From Progne subis subis (taxonomy: Eukaryota > Chordata > Aves > Passeriformes > Hirundinidae): 64,000 bases of DNA. The notes under the pieces are model-generated. The model was not told the origin of the DNA. It worked only from the letters and a program-made list of their open reading frames with translations, and made no database searches. The stretch is taken from positions 16,036,707-16,100,706 of the forward strand of contig JAKJHU010000005.1 in the NCBI GenBank assembly GCA_022316685.1, in the 5' to 3' direction. Each line of letters opens with the position of its first letter. Positions within the stretch are counted from its first letter, which is position 1. The position numbers and the translations under genes were made by a program. This document shows, piece by piece, positions 11,305 through 24,262 of this stretch.

Positions 11305-14300
11305 TAAAGACAAAGGATCTGTTTGATAAGAAAAAATTATGGAGGCAGGCTCTCTAAAGTAATATTATAGAATATACTGTGGCTCTGGAAGTACTTTAAT
11401 ATAAAATTGTATCCCAATCACTTCCGCAATGTAGAAGAGAGTTGTCCTTTTATTAGCTCGAGCATGAGTATCAACAAAAAGTGCATGGGATTAAATAATG
11501 GGACTATCCTAAGAACTATTCTAAGCTATTTTTCTTCGCCTGTTAAGCATTTGGGTAAAAATGCTGCATAAGCAGTGCCCTCAGTGTTCAGTTGTTCTGA
11601 AATTAGACCACTTTTATCTCATGTGGCAGACATCCTCACGTGAGAACCTGACATTATGCTTTCTGTCCCTGGTGCGAGCCACTACCACCAGGCCCCAAGG
11701 CTCAGCAGGAGTATTTTTAGTAGAAGTTTCAGCAAAACCAGGAGATCTGAAAAGGTCGGATACCTTTTTTGTAGTGAGGAACAGAGCTACTGCCCTGACA
11801 ACCATAATGAGATGGCCAGTCATCTTTTGCCAGCTATTTGGAGAAGATGGTACTCAGGACTGAGAAGAGAACAGAGGAGTATACAATTGGAAGATGAGCA
11901 AACACTGATCAGTAAGACAGCCTGATATTCTACCAAAACTCAGGCCAGATGTATCAATAACTGTAACTACATTAGCTCTTGTTCTCTAAACAGTCCCCTA
12001 GGTTTCAGCGAATTTCCTCAGACTGTCTTACAGAAGCAAACAGAATCTAGCACAGCAGAGAACTTCTTTTAAATCTCCACTTTATTGCTAAATTATTTTC
12101 TTCTTGAAATCTGTTAACACCATAGAACTACATTTATATTTAAGGAAACTTTATGCCATGATGGAACTGCGTTAAAATACTTCAAAGGCATATATATCCT
12201 TAATGTTAAAAATGCTCGCCATGGATGGACTGCTCTTCTCTCTCTCTAATAAACAAGTCTAAAACTGCTTTGAGTTGGGAAAGGAGATAGATTTCACATT
12301 GTAAAAAAACCCACTGAAATTACGAAGACAAATGCTAGAGAAGATGCTTGCCAATTTCACTAGCATGTACTTGCAGAAGGAGAATAGAGTGTCCTAGTAC
12401 AAAAGGGAATCTGAGAAATAAAACACTACTTTTTAAAGTTTTCCTAATACAGATGAAACCTGAATTAATGGGAGAAATGAATAGTTTAAACAGTGGGTTT
12501 TCCCCACTGCATATGATCCATAACACTTAAACAACCAAAGCAAGAACCACTTATCAGCAATCATCCAAGAAAAAGAATTAGCGTAACACAGAGCTCTGAA
12601 AATAGAAATCAAAACACCACTGGAAACACAGGATAGGAAGTCCTGGGCTACTTGATAAAAATCAAAGGCAGAATTACCATTGACTTCTGCTTGATCAGAA
12701 TTTCACTCAGCATGAACTTAGAGTAAGCAAAACTAATTTATGTATATACTAGCTAGGGCAAGATACTGTATTTTATGCTTGTGAAAGTGCCATGCCATTG
12801 ATGCATCAACATATATACAGTACAAATTCCATTTGTATTTTGGTTAACATAAATCCCACCATAAATTACATGAATAATGAAATCGAAGGTAAGTGCAAGT
12901 AAAGATAGAACTGTAGCAAAACATCTGCATGAATAATCTCTGCAGTCTAGACTTTTTTCTGTAGGAGACAAACAGGCTATACTCACAGAGCTCTTAGCAT
13001 AAATTCTGTGTTCTCCAAAGAAATGCAGAACTGCTGTACACATCTGGCATTTGCATAATGCTGAACTGAGGAGTTCCATCCTCTTTTGTTTGTGTTTATA
13101 ATCTCCACTGTAAGAGACAACTCAAAGTCCATCATTATAGTGGTCTATCTTAAATATACCTCCATGACAGGAGAAGTGTAGGCAGACCTCTTAGGAGACC
13201 AATGCTCAGAAAAGAGGATGAAACTGCTCAGTTTTGTCATCCCAAAGGAGGCTTCTTTGAGGAAGTTCTCCCTAACAAAAAACAATCTCCACTTCACCAG
13301 TCTTGGAAGAGTACTTAAGACAGCCCGCAGAAGCTACTAGTTTTGTAAGTGGTAAAAGTGGGTAACAGCTTAACCTAAGATCTCCACTGGGACACTTGTC
13401 AGTTCTGTCATTCTTATTCAAGGAAAAACTATTTTCACAGGGCTGGAAAAAAATATAAGGGTATAAGAAGCCTTAGGCATAAATAAAATATTGTAACATG
13501 GAAATGTCTTAGCATTCATTAACACCAAATCTATGAAATCATAGCATGTATTTACTATGCTGCACAGAAACCCACCATCATTATAAAAATCTACTCCATA
13601 TATAAAATGTGGTTTGAACATGCTGCTGTATAAATAAACCTACTAATGGAACATGTTTGCTACAAGTTTATATACTATGACCAATAGGCAAGTGACAGAA
13701 GGTTGGAACTAATAAAAATGTGCCTCTTTACCTCTTTTCCCCTCCTACTTTTGCCAGATTTTACCTACATTTTATCTGCTTGCAGAGCTGTACTGCAAAT
13801 AGTTTCTGCATGAGTAGTTGCAAATTGTCAGGATTTGCAGGCTAAGAAGTTTTGGCTAAGAACTGTTGGCAGGGGTAGGCTTGGCTCTGGATCCCATGAG
13901 CTATATCATGCAGTCTTTTGTCTTAGTATATATCTTAAGCTCTGAGGCTTCCTCTTTTTTCCACAGATCTGCCTATCCTGCTCTCTAACATTTGCTTCTC
14001 TGGTGTTAAGTACATCAAGCAGGCACATGCTGTGTTAGCCTGTGAATTTATGGAGCAAAAATCAGAAAGAGGGGGGTTTAAAAACAAAATCAGCATGAAG
14101 TACTTACCATCTATTAGAGAGACGCACATGGTGAACAGTCCACTGTATTCCAGTACGAGTAGTGCTACGTCTTGAAAACAATCACACTAATAGGAAACCC
14201 CGTTAAAATATTTTCCCACCACACAACCCTCCAGCCGGAGACTGTTTCTGACAATGGTTTCACTTTTTAGTAATGATATTCTTAGCAGTCCCATTGTTCT

Positions 14301-15695
14301 AAACTAGTCCCACAGATATCTAATTTTTAGTAGGATAACACAGACTATTATAACATACCAGAATTTTTAACCAGAAAATTTCCCTCCAGCTTTACAGACT
14401 TTAAAGGCGTTATGTCACCATATGTGGTTTCTTGCATATTTCTGACTACTGTATTCTAGAACTAAACAAACTTTGTCACACCAACCCTATCCATGACAGA
14501 TTTCCACTGCCTGGGGGTGTTTATGGACAAGAAATAAGCAGTCTGTTTTAACTCATCAGAAAGTGAGCCTAATGAATAGGCTTAAAGCCTCATCTGTTTA
14601 CTAGTATTTTATTATTTGTTAAAGTGTCTCATGGTCAGTGCCATTCTCACAACTGTACTTAGCTAATGGCCTGTCAACATTTCCATTAGAAACTCTTTCT
14701 GAGAAGTCAGTGGCTTAGCTGAAAATTACAATAGTGGTGCTGACCTAGAATACTAGTTCCCAGATGTGGTTTGAATATTTTTATTAGAATTTTAATATGA
14801 ATACATGCATATGAATGCTAGTGAGGAATGTTAATGGTCTTATTTAAACCAGACAGTCATTGTACAAGTTTCAGCTCCCTGTGATTTAGCCAGTGCACCT
14901 CGGGCTTCAGAGGCAACCTGTATTATTTCAGTTTCCACATTCTTTGAAACAGGGAAGTGCCTTAAATCAAAAAGCCAGGGTTCTGCTATCTGCTTGAAAC
15001 TGGACCCAAGTAAGCTCACAAGGTCCATGAACACTGCAATGGGCCAATTCGGACAGCACTGCCAAATTCACAGCCATTGGGGACTTCCTGATGTTTGTTA
15101 GTCCTATTCCAGTGTCATGCGGTTTGCAATATGAGCTGCTTCTTGCTGAGTGCAAACTCCAAAGTGGCGTCATGAACCCTCTGGGGAACACAGACATCAT
15201 CCTTTTTATTAAGGACCTGGCTGGGACCCATCACGTATTCTGCCCACTTCTTATTTAAGAAGAAATATCTATGTGCTCTTTCCTTACCTCTTCCTTTAAA
15301 AATTAAGTACCATCGTCACTTCTGAATACTTTCTTCCAACTACCAAAACCAGAGCCTGTCAGGAAACTTCTTCAACTTTTATAGGCTCAGAAATATTTAG
15401 GCAAATAATGAGCTGCAGTGGTGCACTCTGACTGGAGGGCTGTGCAGGCCTATAACAGCACATTCATCACAAAGCAGAGGCAACTCATGCTAAGAGGTCC
15501 CTTTGACATCCCTTCCCCAGGTTAATTTGCATCTACTGCATTTTCAGTATGAACAAATGGTTTTGAAACTACTGTTTTTCATGAAGCTGCTGGAAAAGCA
15601 GCTGTCCTAGGGATACCATTGTTTTCTCCCCAAGCATACTCCCAACACAATCCAAGCATTAGCTAACACAGATCCAACAAAGGTCAACATGGCCC
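11305..15695. other. unique DNA, no gene recognised
   Basis: At 11561-11925 three frames (two plus, one minus) are open at once for 69-100 codons. This reflects a local lack of stop words and shows no recognisable domain. The 108-codon minus frame at 12753-13079 also has no recognisable domain. A short stem-loop word (CAGTGGG...CCCACTG) sits near 12490. No repeats beyond short A/T runs were seen. Confidence 0.55.
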
Positions 15696-16107
15696 ATGAA
15701 GGGTCTAGAAAACATGTGTATGAGGAGAGCTGCAGGAGCTGGATTTGTTTAGTCTCAAGAAGAGGAACCTCAGGGGGAACCTTGTTGCTCCCTACAACTC
15801 CCTGACAAGAGTTTGCAGTGAGATGGGGGCTGGTCTTTCCTGCTGTGCCTGCAGTGAGAGGACCAGAGGGAATGGCCTGAGACAGGGGAGATTCAGATTA
15901 GATATTAGAAAAGAAATTTTCACTATTAGGGTGGTCAGGTACTGGAATAGATTGCCCAACTGGAGGTGCTTTAGAAGTGTCTGGATCTGTCTCTGAGTGA
16001 TTTGGTTTAGTGGTTTAGGGGTTACAGTGGAAGTGCTGGGCTGACAGTTAACTGGATGATCTTAAAGGTCTCTTTCAACCTTCATGATTGTATGATTCTA
16101 TGATTTT
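15696..16107 (+). mobile_element. CR1 LINE 3' region, about 410 bp, 5'-truncated
   Basis: This is the longest CR1 piece in the window. It begins in the conserved 'tgaggagagctgcaggagct' block and continues through 'ctcaagaagaggaacctcag', 'gagatgggggctggtctt', 'ggggagattcagattag', 'tattagaaaagaaattttca' and 'ggtactggaatagattgccc', to 'ggatgatcttaaaggtctc' and the terminal octamers (attgtatg attctatg att). The order matches a CR1 3' end. An 83-codon open frame at 15745-15996 lies entirely within it and is not a host gene. Confidence 0.95.
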
Positions 16108-19100
16108 GGTAATTCTCAATACCTGGCTTTTGCTGATGTGAGGATTGCAAAGTGAGTAGTTAATTTTGTTCCTCATTCAACTAGAAAAATCATGGCTCGG
16201 TAAAACAGTGTTTCTATAAAGGAGCAGTGACACCTCAAACTTTTTTCTTTGGAAAACTGTAGTGTTAGTAAGGCCACTGCTTAATTTTATAATGTCTGAG
16301 CCCTGATTCTGGTTCCAAGGTGAAAGAGATAACAAAAGCTTAGGCAGGAGTAAAGTAGCGTCAGGTGACTGTAGAAACAAGAGTCACATGGGGATTCTCC
16401 AGGTACTCCTTTTCACATCAAATGAAAGGGAAAACAACACCGTTTTGGAATTTACCTTTATCAAGACCTCTTTAACTATGGGATCTTGTCTAGGCAATGT
16501 GTCTCTACTATGGCACAGCCTTTAATCTTTGCCATGGCCCTATTTCCCAAGTGCAAATAGGAAGCAAATCGTAGCTGAAAGCCAGACAGGGATGTCAGGA
16601 ACATGGGTCTTAAAGCTGGAGGGATTCTTTCATGTTGCTCTGTGACTATATGATATGCAGATGATTCAAACAATAGAAGCTACCATACAACCCAACAACA
16701 GCAACAACAACAACAACAACAACAACAAAATATTGGAAGGGAACTACAGGAAATGAAAGAAAAAGAAGGTTAGTTTAAAAGGCTAACTGAATAAATATAA
16801 GTATCATGTTTATAGAATAGGTTAACTGCAGAGTTAGACCTTCAACTTTAGCTCTCAGAAGAGGAGAGAAGTTGAAGTGCTACATTATGCTAGGCTTACT
16901 TGGACACCTTTGCTGTTTGGGACAGCCCCAGAGGAGCAGTTGCATTCTTACCCTGAAAAGTAGGGCAACCACATGCTCTGTGTGAGGCTGTTGCGCAATA
17001 CTCCAACAGCAAGCATTGGGAGCCCATCCGAGGTATGGGCCCACATTTTGTCATCCTGGTTCGCAGGCTATAAATAAACATGTAACTGATCCCTCTTCAC
17101 AGAACAAACTAGATGCCTTCTGGTGTCAGCTTGAAGTTAGGAATAAGTTTCTCATTTTCTTTGCAAATGTTCAAGAGTACTTGACCAATTTCAATTAGTA
17201 AGGGCAACGTCATATATTTCTTTACTAATAAATGGATAATGGAGCTAATTAATGATTTCACTGGCCCTTTTGCAATGCTTTTCTAATCTTTATCTTTGCT
17301 TATTCATAAATTCAAGATATTGATTCCTATTTAGTTGTGGCTTTTCAAATCTTAGAACATTTTGTTGTCCTTGACTCCATGCAAGGCATTATCTGCAAGA
17401 GCCTTGGACTTTGGCACAGTCTGAACTAGTTGGAAACAGATCTCCTTCCAGGAGTACATCAGAAAATTCAATTGGTTTTAAGCATTTGTGGAGACCACTG
17501 GTGGTGTACTTCATGTTGTTGATGTTCAGTGATGTTTGGTGGTGTTCAGAGTAAAGAGAAGTACTGGATACCTACTGCATGTGGTAGGAAAAAGAATTAG
17601 GAAGAACAAATATGTAAAATATAAATTCATTGAAGTTGAAAGCCACATACTTTTATTTGTAAGGGATGTTTGTCATTAGAACAAACTCCCTGAGGAAATA
17701 AAACCTGCACCATCTCTTTATATCTTTCTTAAGAAGTCTCGATGCTATAGTGCAAAGCATTATTTTGCTCATGAATTACAGTTACACATAATTATATCAT
17801 TTACGTCCTTTTGGGGTCATCGACCATAATTTTCCCTTTTAGTTTTGAAAAAGTCTATAAATCTTATACATTTGTGATAATATGTATGATAATAATGAAA
17901 ATAATTTGATATTTTAGTGAATGGTTAGACTTCTGTGAGAACAAAACTTTAATACTACTGAGGCATTTTGTTTTGTTTCATTTTTTTTGAGGCGCCACTT
18001 TATCATATTTGTTTAAGTAAAATAAATAGGGTGCCTTTTTAATGCTTTTATGTTAGTTACTCAGCTAGCATTTCTTCACAACTTTCCAAGTAGGCTGAGC
18101 ATAATTTAGATTGAAATGATAGTGAATTATTTGGTATAGGATATACCAAGCAGACTCTTTATAGAGGAGGGAAGGCTTTGCATCTGGGTTTGTACCACAT
18201 GGATTTTGGACATGCAGTGCAATCGCAGTGAAGTACTGGTGGGAGTTGCAATGTATAGTGAAGTTTCGATCCCAAACAGAAGTCTGAACAATCAAGAATG
18301 TTCTAAAGAAGATTTCTGTGGCAGATTGATCTGAAGATTAATCCCCACCCAACACAATACCTCTCAGGGGACAAGGCACGCATAAAATAGGTAGATAATT
18401 GAGTGGGTTTTTTCCCTTTACAAAAAAACTGGAAGCCTTGTTTCAGGTTATATATGGGAATTCAGTCATGAGCTTCGAGGAGAATCCACTCCATGCCTTA
18501 ACAACAACCCTTTTAACCGGCATTATTGCTACTCTTTCTGTTATTGCAAACAATTATAGCTGGTCTGGAAAGAAAAGTAAGGGAAAACAAACAGTCAAGT
18601 TTATCAGTCCGTTTTATTTTATCTATTTCAGTATAATTGCTACTACAATGTACATACTCTGAGCAGTATATAAAATGTTTTAATGACCAGGACAGAGAGT
18701 TACTAGCGAAAGGACAATTAAGTGGTTACCTCCTAAGTTGCCTGTTACACATTTACATCTGGGGGGAAACTGTACTCTAAAGGCTAAGCCTGCAAAGGGC
18801 TCCATGGCAGCACAGGGTGGTGCTCTGCCTAATCTCAAGCATCCATGGGCCAAAGCATAAAAAGAAATTTTGGCCTTGTAATTCTTTCCATGGCAGAGCC
18901 TGCCTGCCTCAGGGCCTGGAGGAATTCACGGCAGGTGGCACAATGAGCAAGGACCATGGTGTGTTGTAGGTGTCAGGACTTTCCAGGGCACAGATGCTTT
19001 ACCCTGGCTGCAGGGCAGCAGGATTGGTGCTGTCCCCTCCTGGAGCGAAGTATCTTCTTTCTTATTTGACAGCCAGGGATTAGTTGTTTAATCCTTCCTG

Positions 19101-20667
19101 AAGACTTCATAGGAGGAGGTGATGGTACTCCACATGTTTCAGGATTCCCCCAATCTGGAAATACATGGGAAAGCGCAAGAAACAGGATGTTTGTCCTGAG
19201 AGCTGTGCTTGTGTAGCTATGCTGCTTTTTACATCCGTCGCTGTTACTGGTGAGGTGCCCCCAAAGGCTTTGCACAGTCGCGTTCAGAGGCTGTGTGCAG
19301 CCAAATCTGCAGGCTTGACAAAACACATATGCAGAGATCCACAATGTGTGATGTTTAGCATGCCAGAAGCTTCTCAGATAATTCAGAATGTGCATTAATC
19401 TTTGTGCAGTGCAATAGTTTGAGGCTGAAATCAAAATAAAACAGAGTGAATTGATAGTCCTGATGGGACATTTACACTGAGTGGATGGCTATAAAGAGGA
19501 AGAGGAGAAGAGGACAGGTACCCAGAACTTGATGCCGAAGTACTTCTGTGAAACTTTACTATCTTGCTCCTTAATCAAGTACACACTGTAAAAATTGTAT
19601 GTGAAATAAAGTGGAATATCTAAAGAGGCATTTCAATAAGTAGTCTTAGTGCTGATGACTATCATTCATCTTTTTCCTTCTTTATCATTAGTCACCCAGT
19701 GGCTTCAGAGCTTCCCAATCTGGGTTCCATATTTTCTTTTTCATCCTCAAGAAAATGTTACAGCAGCCAGCCTAGAGGCTACACTGGGAGAGAAAAACAG
19801 ATGTTTTAATATACTGGCCTAAATAAAGGAAAAGTTTGGGTACAATTAGACATGCTGGCAGATCACCTGAGATGAAAAGACACCCTGGTTTCCAGTATTA
19901 CTACAAGTGATGGCTTCATTTGAAAGCCTGGAGTTGTTTTAAGAGGAGGGAATTTGTATTCTAGGACAGACAGTAGCCTTGTGTATGAAACAGGGAGGTA
20001 AAGGATAGAGCCAAAGTTGTATATTGTACCATTTCTAATTGTAACCATTTCTAATCTCTTTAGTGGTTATAGTGTTGCTGGGTTTGAATATTTAAGAGTA
20101 ATAAAGAACTGGCTACCAGAGCAATTCTCACTTGAGAACCCAGTGAGGCTACAACTAATTTGCAAATCCTGATGAGTTTCATGAATGAAAAAATTAGTGA
20201 CCTGCTTAGTCCTGTAAAAAAATGTTTCTGGGCATATCCAACAGCAGATTTTTAGTTGCTTAAAAATTTTAAAATAAGACATTTAAATAGGATTGGGCAA
20301 AAACTGAGAAGGAGGTTAAAAATCTCTCTGACAGAAAGATTCTTTGTGGCTGTAGCTCTAAAGTGAATCTATGACATCACTTATGAATTTCTCACATCTA
20401 TGCTTAGACATGAAAGCTGGGCATGTTTAGATCTGAGTTTTTCACTGAATAAAAATGGTAAGTTCCAAGCTCCCCTCCACATTCCAAATAAAACAAGGGG
20501 AGATTTGGATGCATTAATTCCATTTAGTAAATATGTAACCAGGCTTACTAGTTCTGGGCATTGAAAAATCCAGATTTAGACAAAATCACAAAGTTCCTTT
20601 AGAAACCCTGACAAGTAACGGGATCTTTTTATTGCCTGTTTGTTTCTAAGGGTGTTTTTTCCCACAG
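16108..20667. other. unique AT-rich DNA, no gene recognised
   Basis: It contains a (CAA)n microsatellite at 16693 and GTT-rich words near 17510-17555. The 153-codon minus frame at 18973-19434 lies in a slightly GC-richer patch (18760-19400); it has no recognisable domain and no visible homology, and is more likely chance. Confidence 0.55.
16693..16729. repeat. (CAA)n microsatellite
   Basis: About twelve CAA units with one interruption (a GCAACA) near the 5' end, followed by a short A run. Confidence 0.95.
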
Positions 20668-20875
20668 GATTTAACATCTACTTAGTTTACACCAGAAGAC
20701 TCTTGGTGAAGAAAGAGGAGCTGGAAACTCACATTATTTATTTTAAAAATTAAAAATAATTTTTTCAAATGTGCATGATATTAGGGCTTAGGGTTCTTAG
20801 AAGAACTGTTTGAATATGGTACAAATCGGAAACCAAACCTATATGTTGTGTCCTAGAGGTTAACTCTTTCTCAAG

Positions 20876-20992
20876 GGAAAACAAAAGGATGCTATGAAAG
20901 CAGGTAGAATTAGCGTTACTGTGCTAGAGAAACAGGAAAAATCTTCTCTGGATCCCAGTGATGGAAGAAATGTCTCTGGATCAGACAAGAAG
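20876..20992 (+). CDS. candidate 39-codon internal exon, unknown protein
   Basis: A pyrimidine-rich stretch (ctctttctcaag) ends in AG at 20874-20875. A good 5' splice-site word (AAG|GTAGGC) follows at 20993. The 117 bases between are open in phase 0 and divisible by three. The 39 residues are hydrophilic (start GKQKDAMKAGRISV, end NVSGSDKK) and resemble a disordered linker. The frame also runs on past the donor, so openness alone is weak evidence. A second acceptor-like site lies 200 bp upstream (cccacag, 20667), followed by 27 open codons. I recognise no family. If real, this would place the window inside a plus-strand gene; chance is equally possible. Confidence 0.2.
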
Positions 20993-23900
20993 GTAGGCAT
21001 TGCTTTTCTCTCTTTATTGAACTCTGGGGCAGCCAAACTGTCTGTTTTCACAGGCAGGGGATTGCACAGAACTGCCTGTCTTCACTTCCTTAACCAGGTG
21101 CCATCCCAGGCTAGGAATACATATCCTAAGAAGCTCCTTGAGCTACTTCCTTCCCTACACGGAGACTCTGCAGTATCCTAAATCAGCCAAAACCTGCAAG
21201 GTGCAAACTGGCCTTGAGTGTTGTATTTCAAATAACACACAGCAGTATTCTTTCAGAAGGGACATCCTCCCTTCTGTAACTGTGTCATTCCTTCTGCTAT
21301 TAATGGGAGCTGCTAAAGAGGGAGGATAAATCTCAGAAAACAGTGACTACAGCGTGACGCATGTCCTTACTTAACCAGTTAGGCAAATGAAGTCTGCTTT
21401 GTCTCTCTTCAGCAGAACAGCTGAGGGACATTATTATTTTCCCGGGCCATCAGAAGTGAATCCAAATGTCCAACAAATATTTTCCTTTTCACTCTATACT
21501 TGTTTCACTACCTCACTCCAGTGAATTTTTAGTTCAATGTCTCTAAAAAACAGAAAGGAAAAGTACTCGTGCCATTATTGCTATTACAAATTGCTGATGA
21601 TGTGAAATCAAAATGTAAGCCATACTGGAAGTTGTAAGCATCATGAATTTACACCTGTCATAAAAGAACACAGTGTTTTTTAAGTTTCAGGGAACAAATG
21701 AGAATTTTTCAAAACTTTATATTTTTTATACTGCAGGAAAATATGCAGGGGAATGGAAACACTCAACAGGAACACCAATTCAGTACAATATTTTGGGGAT
21801 CTCTCAGGTGCAAAACTTGATTTCCTAATCAAAACTAGAGATAAACTAAAGGATATGATGAAAAGAGAGTGATAGAAACCCCAGAAGGAAACTTAATCAG
21901 GTACAAAAAAAGGCACTGGCTAAAGAGTCAAGTTAGTTTTTACTTGTACAAAAATATAGATGGTTCCACCTGCATAAACTTGTAATTGTCTCTTTTATGC
22001 ATCTTCAGCATTCAAAACTGCAATGACAAGTCACATTTGATTGGCTTTTCCTTTACATGATATTATGAATAGAGCTTCAGAGAATCTTGAATTCAAGACA
22101 GGAACATTTATAAAAACTTTACAAGTCTCATGGTACAAGAACCATGTTTCCTGCCCATCTCTATGGCAGTTGTTTAATTTTTTAATTAAAAATTTATTGC
22201 AGTGTGATAGCTTGCAGTGTGGAATTCTTTTCTCAATGCTAAACTCGAAGATTTCCTACCAAAAAAAAAAAAAAAAGGGCAAAGTGAGCCTTATCAGAAA
22301 CCAGAATGGTCATAATTATGATTGTCAGGATCCTCAGAATTAATTACAATTTCAAGCTGTGACAGCACCTAAAATAGAAGGAACTGCTGGTGATCCAAAA
22401 ATCACTCACAGCATGTCCAAGCTAGTACTTGGCAGAGAGCATATGCAACTTAAAAAAGAACATAACCCTTTAGGCCCATGCAAGCAATTAAGCTTTTTGT
22501 GGAAATGTCAGGCCATAAGTATGAAAAGACTTTTCAATTGTTTATGCACAACTTTAATTAGTGAGAACTGATTTTATTTTTTGCCTCTTCTTTTTTTCAA
22601 ATAAGACCAGATGGGCTTAAGTTTGGAGGGCAGCTGTTCTGTTCAAAACAAAATAAAGAAAAAAAAGGAGATGATTCTTGCCAAGTCAGACTCCATGATT
22701 CTTACAGTGAGGGGGCACAAGTAAATGCCAATCAGCTTAGCAGCATTGAGAGATACGTAAGGAACTTAGCCTGAGAGCTCTGCTGACGACGTAAAACAAG
22801 AAGACATTTCCAGAAGTGTCTGTCAAACAAAGTATAAAAATAATCAGAGGCTGTTGGCACAAGGTACTGTGACTCTAGTTTATGTTCAAGTGGATGAAAT
22901 TTAACAGCACTTTGATAACTTTAATTTCATTGTTCGTGTGCTTCTTGCTAATATTCTAAATGCAGTGATCAGTGAGGTAAAAATAAACAATATCACCAAG
23001 TTTCATCAGAGCTGCCTTAGAAAACTAATGGGAAGGATTTTTCTTTCGTCACACAAGCTGTTAAATCACTGCTGTCATATTAACCTGTGCTTTCTCTGCC
23101 ACTCTCCACAGCTCTGTCTTTCATGTGAAAGACAGTGACTTATTCCTCCTCTGTCTCCATCCAGTTTTCCTACACCTCTGAGCCTAAAACAGCACACTTT
23201 AAGCCTTGAGAGTGATGACCCCAACACTGAATAAATACAAAACAGATCAGTAGAATGCAAAGCAAATGTCACCTACTGAGTAGGCAAAACCACACATGTT
23301 GCTCCTGGAATCTTGCCTTGGCTTAAATTCTCTAGAAGAATGCTAAGTCAGTCTCCTGACTTTCTAGGCTTCAATATGTAGATTGAGATCCATATTTATC
23401 CAAGCAGGTTGCTCTAAATGGTAATTGTTTAAAATCCTTGGGTAAGAGACTGCTTATATACATGCTTTAACATTGACAATCCATTTATAGGAGGAAATAC
23501 ATAACACAATGTCTTTCAAATATCTTTATGCAGTTCTGCTAAAAAAGAGCCAAAATGTAAGATCTCATTTTGATTTTTTGGTGATGTATCATCAAATGTT
23601 ATTGTGTTATTCAGAGCTCTTTATAGAATTTAGATGAGTTATCTTGTTCACTCTGCCTCTGGCTTTCCTTATATCTGTGCACTGTCTCAACTGTTTGATT
23701 TAGAAACACTTTGCAGCAAGGACTATGGCAATGTGTCTGTGGTACCTATTGAGTTAATCATATTTTGGCCTTGCTGGCGTTGCCTTAGCACATAGTGCTA
23801 AAAATTAATCAATTTAGTGCTTAGATTTACAACTACAGTTTGATGGAAAGTTAGAGTCCAGGAGACAAGTGATATCCTCTTACACTGGCAAAGCCTGCAG

Positions 23901-24189
23901 AAAAGTGCTCCTCTCAGTAGGTCAAAGCAAGAAAAAAAAAAAGGGAGTGAGGGAATGTGTGTGATGTCACTGCTCCTGCAATATAAAGCTGAGACAGAAA
24001 CAAGAAACAAGTAATAAATGAGCACTAAGAGTATCAAATAGATCCCCTTAGTTCCATGTGTTGATTGCATTTTTTTCAACATAGCCTCTTAAGTCTTGCC
24101 TTTCTCTTCAACTCCCACTGAATTTTGTTCCTTGTTCTGATTTCTTCCTATCACCTGATGTATCTTTATTTTTATATATGAGAAAGCTG
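20993..24189. other. unique AT-rich DNA, no gene recognised
   Basis: A16 run at 22261-22276 and A13-type run near 23931. Open frames of 60-100 codons are AT-driven, with no domains. Confidence 0.6.
22261..22276. repeat. poly-A run (16)
   Basis: Uninterrupted A tract with no retroelement or retrocopy signature recognised upstream. Confidence 0.9.
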
Positions 24190-24199
24190 AATATTAAAA

Positions 24200-24262
24200 G
24201 CAATCCAGGACACGTATACCAATATTTTGCTGATGACACAAAAGGAGGGAAATACTGAGGTT
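24200..24262 (+). mobile_element. CR1-like LINE reverse-transcriptase scrap (FADD motif)
   Basis: The sequence 'ttttgctgatgacacaaaa' followed by a gga-rich stretch matches the part of CR1 ORF2 that encodes the reverse-transcriptase catalytic motif. Codons at 24226-24243 read F-A-D-D-T-K, the LINE version of the YxDD box. The match fades within about 30 bases on each side, so this is an eroded fragment and boundaries are approximate. Confidence 0.5.

Noticed and set aside
11561..11925. Three overlapping open frames suggesting a small gene
   Set aside because: Simultaneous openness in three frames points to local composition; no homology or splice signals.
12488..12510. Perfect short hairpin CAGTGGG/CCCACTG
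   Set aside because: Seven-base stem only, no downstream or conserved context; expected by chance in 64 kb.
12680..12730. Possible third MITE relic ('accattgacttctgcttg')
   Set aside because: Only the central word resembles the family; the flanks do not.
15745..15996. 83-codon plus frame
   Set aside because: Lies entirely within the CR1 3' region, which is untranslated in intact elements.
18973..19434. 153-codon minus frame
   Set aside because: No domain, no splice context, overlapped by a 77-codon frame on the other strand; explained by a GC-richer patch with fewer stop words.
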